Shown here piece after piece: positions 61,152 to 64,000 of a DNA stretch of 64,000 nt (its first letter is position 1; each line of letters begins with the position of its first letter). The translations under genes were made by a program, and so were the position numbers. The notes beneath the pieces are model-generated. The model had not been told where the DNA came from. It made no database searches and was given only the letters and a program-made list of their open reading frames with translations. Source of the DNA: Thermomucor indicae-seudaticae (lineage: Eukaryota; Mucoromycota; Mucoromycetes; Mucorales; Lichtheimiaceae); the NCBI GenBank assembly GCA_000787465.1, contig JSYX01000032.1, positions 43,810-107,809 on the forward strand. The letters are read 5' to 3'.

Positions 61152-61515
61152 CTCTGATACCAAGGAGTAAAAAATAAAACAGTTCTTTTATTTAAGAGAT
61201 AGAGTACATCATGATATATATTGAAATATTTTGCAGGGGTTGGAGCTCCTTGCATGCATTGAATTATCAGCCTAAAATCCATCACATTGCACAAGTGTTG
61301 TGGACATGGATAGTCAAATACAGTATGCTACGTAATTGGATTCTTCAGACCAACTCTTACTGATTTCTTTAGATATACGTATTTTAGTATCTCTTGTTTA
61401 AAACTTCCGTCAAGAGCTAGATTATAAAAAGGGAAACGTTTTATAGAAGAAAGAGATGTTTTCTATCGTTGTTCGAAACCAGTCTCTCACTTGACACAAG
61501 AACTAATGTGACAGC
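61152..61515 (-). mobile_element. possible LTR-retrotransposon end with primer-binding site
   Basis: On the minus strand TTGGTATCAGAG (61152-61163) matches the primer-binding site complementary to initiator tRNA-Met that follows the 5' LTR of many copia and gypsy elements. The DNA upstream of it on that strand (to about 61515, where TGTCACATTAG could be an LTR start) is AT-rich with TATA-like boxes, LTR-like in character. The LTR end reads ACTCC rather than CA, and no gag-pol coding follows, so this is at best a decayed remnant. Confidence 0.3.
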
Positions 61516-62384
61516 TTTTTCTTAATTACTAAAGGCGTCCTCTAAATCTCAACACTAATGACGCAAGCAGCGCGGAATGAGTCCTGTTTCGAGTTCCTTT
61601 AACCAGCATACGACACTTCGGCAACCATGGCCACAGAAACGTCAGAAATAAAGTTCATTTACGTACTGCTCCAGATTTTACCTCCCCAACCCTCTTATCC
61701 TGAGCTTCCTATCGAATAGTGATTTTGATGCCTGGTTCGACGAGACTGCTTGTTGTCGTGGTACCTGGAATCAGCAGAGACAGTACATCCAATCTAGCAC
61801 TTCGACTCTGAAACATCTTCTCTTATTCTGACCATACAACCATCTACAAGCCTTGCAGCAGCAACCCAGTACCGAACCGCCAAAGAACAGGATCGATAAA
61901 ACTTGGATGCCCTGCTAGTCTCAAAGTTGTCAAGAAATTGAGTGGTAGAGCATCCATTACATATACTTGGAAAAATGGGGCCATGACTGACAAACTCGCT
62001 AAGATACTGTTCGCTCTATATTACCGAAAGACGTGAAAAATGCCTGCAGACACACACTGACACCGTAATGGACTGGAAGGCTGTCAGAAGTATTGTCAGA
62101 CTTTACGCTGGCCAGCTTGGTGAGGTATGTACGACAACAATAGAAGTTTACGGGTAAGTATTAAACTGTTCTTTACACAGCTTGAAAATAGTTTGGAGGA
62201 CGATCATAAAGGCTTTTGATGCTCTGATCGTTCTTTTCAGCCAGACTACTTATCAGAATCTCATCAATAAATCAATAGCCCATTTTAAATGAACTTATCC
62301 AGGTCTGGCTTAAGTTCTGACGGAACTTATGATCGTAATTGTTTCAACTTGTGACGGATCACTGTGGGAAAGAATTGGGTGAAT
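61516..62384. other. gene-poor DNA upstream of the Fanzor relic
   Basis: A short frame from an ATG at 62068 (MDWKAVRSIVRLYAGQLGE then GTATGT) could be a degenerate upstream exon of the nuclease gene, but this cannot be shown. Confidence 0.3.
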
Positions 62385-62452
62385 TTCGGGTGAAAACCGG
62401 TTCTGGTGGTAACCGGTTTAAAGAGCTTAATGAGAACTCGTTTTCACCCGAA
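62385..62452. repeat. nested perfect inverted repeats at the 5' side of the Fanzor relic
   Basis: Outer arms TTCGGGTGAAAAC (62385-62397) and GTTTTCACCCGAA (62440-62452) are exact 13-base complements. Inner arms AAACCGGTT (62394-62402) and AACCGGTTT (62411-62419) are exact 9-base complements with an 8-base loop. The two structures overlap by four bases on the left, so they are alternative or cruciform folds. Confidence 0.8.
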
Positions 62453-63634
62453 GGTCATCCAATCCTTTTCCACAATGGACAACGTGAATTTTGGGCCAAG
62501 ACCTGTTGAAAATAGATTCGAGCCGCGCGCGACCATTCGTACAAACGGGATGGTGCTCGATATTCCCTATACTGATTGGGAAAGACGAAGACCCCTTTTC
62601 ACACGGCTGCTGCTACCTGAAATCAGAACTGTCCAAGAAAGGTCCCCACTCGACGTAACAATTACCAAGGCATCATCGGTGTCGACTTCGGGGAGACCTA
62701 TGCAGCTGCGACATTCTTTATGCCATTCGACGAAGCGCGCCAAGGTAGCCAACTTCTAACTAAGCGCAACGAATCGTATGGAAATATGACAAAGAATCGC
62801 ATTTGGCTCGAAAATCGTAAAACTTGAGTATGGCATACACGAAGTAGAAAAAGCGCTCTCAGAAGGTTCGCAACGTTCCACCTGGTCCAGGTATTACGAT
62901 TATCTGTCTGCATGGCAAAAAGATGGCAATGGAATCAAGCTGCACAATTTCTACCGACACAAGGCCGTTTTACGGAAAGCATGGGACACCCAAAAGTCGA
63001 TCATCTCATCCTTGGACAAGGCCTGTGACATGATCCTTGCACACGCATATCGTGATCAACATATACATAACGCCAAACCAACTGTTTCGGCTTGGGTTAC
63101 GACGGAATCACATGCAGGCACCGAAAAGGCGCACTGAGTCCCATGGACAGCAGACTCAGAGATCGGCTGGTCCAACAACTGAAAAATCATCCTTTGAAGC
63201 ATGCTATTTGTCGCATCGATGAATATATGACGTCCAAGCTTTGCTCTAGCTGCACGCAAAATGGAAAAGCAAGAATGATGAAGCACTTCGAGCGGGATGA
63301 CGGCTCCGCAAGTCTACATATACTGACATGCAACGTTGACGATGGCTGCTGTAACAAGATCATACACCGCGACGGGAATGCCGCTCACAACATTGCCACT
63401 ATCACCATGTCTATGGTCAAGCGTGGGCAGCGACCATACTGGTTCATTCGTCCGAGCAGGTGGATCAAGCCGAAGCTACCGGTTCTTTCTGCTCCTAGCA
63501 AGAGGAAACGACAAGGTCGACCCCCGGAAGCTAGTTCTTCATCTTCACAAGGCCCTGTCCCATCACATTCTAGCAGTCTTTCTCCGCGACGATCTCCTTT
63601 TCGCGGCTTATTCAAATTGAAGTCCAACTTCTAG
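62406..63634 (+). pseudogene. Fanzor (eukaryotic TnpB-like RNA-guided nuclease) relic
   Basis: Fragments in order match the TnpB/Fanzor fold. A strand block ATIRTNGMVLDIPYTDW comes first (~62530). RuvC-I IIGVDFGETYAAATFF, with catalytic Asp, is at ~62672. Bridge-like helices KNRIWLENRK and EYGIHEVEKALSEGS follow, then LHNFYRHKAVLRKAWDTQKS. GLGYDGITCRHRKGALSP is at ~63090. RuvC-II RIDEYMTSKLCSSC carries catalytic Glu and the first zinc pair; the second pair is CNVDDGC, and RuvC-III HRDGNAAHNI supplies the last Asp. The tail is KRKRQGRPPE plus a Ser-rich basic stretch, NLS-like. Reading frame changes at about 62620-62670, 62790-62822 and 63065-63090, with no plausible introns, so the gene appears broken by small indels. 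The typical N-terminal ~150-250 residues are not visible. All catalytic residues survive. Confidence 0.78.
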
Positions 63635-64000
63635 TCCACCTGCTAACCGTTGGATCGAGGTAACCATCGAATTTCCCTGGGTAAGTCACTCTTTTTATTT
63701 AGTGGTCACCTAGACACTTACGTCATTACTGTTGAAATTTAGAGAGATCCTTGCTACACGCAGCAGGCGCTCGCAACAATGGCGAACACGTCTAGAGTAG
63801 ATTACGAAAGAAAATGACAGATAGTAACGTGAAATTTAAACGGACTTTTCCCCTTGACATCTGTTGAATTTCAGACTGCTTCCTTGTTATCGACGTGAGC
63901 TGCAGCATAAAAGAGGATAGTGAAGTGGTCAAGTAACTGGTACATCACGTAGTGTATTCCACAGAACCTACAGACATTAGCGATTACAATAGTAATGCCG
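63635..64000. other. 3' flank of the Fanzor relic to the window edge
   Basis: No coding frame. Guide RNAs of TnpB/Fanzor elements usually derive from the region overlapping and following the 3' end of the nuclease gene, so this stretch would be the place to look; no obvious repeat or element end is visible before the window ends. Confidence 0.35.

Noticed and set aside
1..64000. CRISPR arrays, tRNA and rRNA genes, secondary-metabolite cluster
   Set aside because: No regularly spaced short direct repeats, no cloverleaf with matching A and B boxes, and no polyketide or peptide synthase sequence was seen.

Overview
The window looks like nuclear DNA of a filamentous fungus, most likely an early-diverging one (Mucoromycota). 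Genes are split by many short introns of about 50-95 bases with GT-AG ends (two look like GC-AG). The gene set is typically fungal: Pan1, Opi1, Spt23/Mga2, Mgm101, Oct1, Tul1, a GATA factor, F-box proteins. A Fanzor-type nuclease relic at the right edge also fits zygomycete-type genomes. No tRNA, rRNA, CRISPR array or bacterial operon was found. Placement below phylum is inference.

Layout. 1-109: N-terminus of an unidentified minus-strand gene. 430-5850: three tandem copies, about 2.17 kb apart, of a small secreted Asp/His-rich peptide gene. 6.2-19.2 kb: dense conserved genes: TUL1/Dsc1-type membrane E3 ligase (-), mitochondrial intermediate peptidase (-), PAN1-like EH-domain scaffold (+), methionine aminopeptidase 1 (+), trehalose-phosphatase family protein (-). 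20.1-20.9 kb: decayed SEY1 GTPase. 22.9-25.7 kb: F-box protein (+), small membrane protein (-), MGM101 (-). 28.8-31.6 kb: SPT23/MGA2-type transcription factor (+), lying between two inverted copies of a diverged repeat. 35.6-42.6 kb: MCUR1/CCDC90-like mitochondrial protein (-) divergent from an OPI1-like repressor (+), GATA factor (+), unknown coiled-coil protein (-). 43.66-44.07 kb: a TA-flanked MITE next to an F-box/leucine-rich gene broken by two in-frame stops. 47.2-56 kb: DUF4112 protein (-), SEC1 (-), hexokinase fragment (-), exportin-T/LOS1 (+). 56.3-60 kb: frameshifted F-box gene (+) convergent with mitochondrial MSH1 (-). 60-64 kb: gene-poor DNA with a possible LTR-retrotransposon end and the Fanzor/TnpB-like relic.

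The conserved genes serve mitochondrial upkeep (Oct1, Mgm101, Msh1, MCUR1-like), membrane-lipid control (Tul1/Dsc, Spt23/Mga2, Opi1), vesicle and actin traffic (Sec1, Pan1), tRNA export and N-terminal Met removal. They are independent genes, not an operon. For PAN1, OCT1, MGM101, MSH1, SPT23, OPI1, the trehalose gene, DUF4112 and the MCUR1-like gene I rebuilt all exons by eye and the reading phases add up; for the other multi-exon genes only the ends and some junctions are given.

The most unusual item is the Fanzor (eukaryotic TnpB) relic at 62.4-63.6 kb: all three RuvC motifs and the zinc-ribbon cysteines are readable, but in alternating frames, with a nested inverted repeat just upstream.
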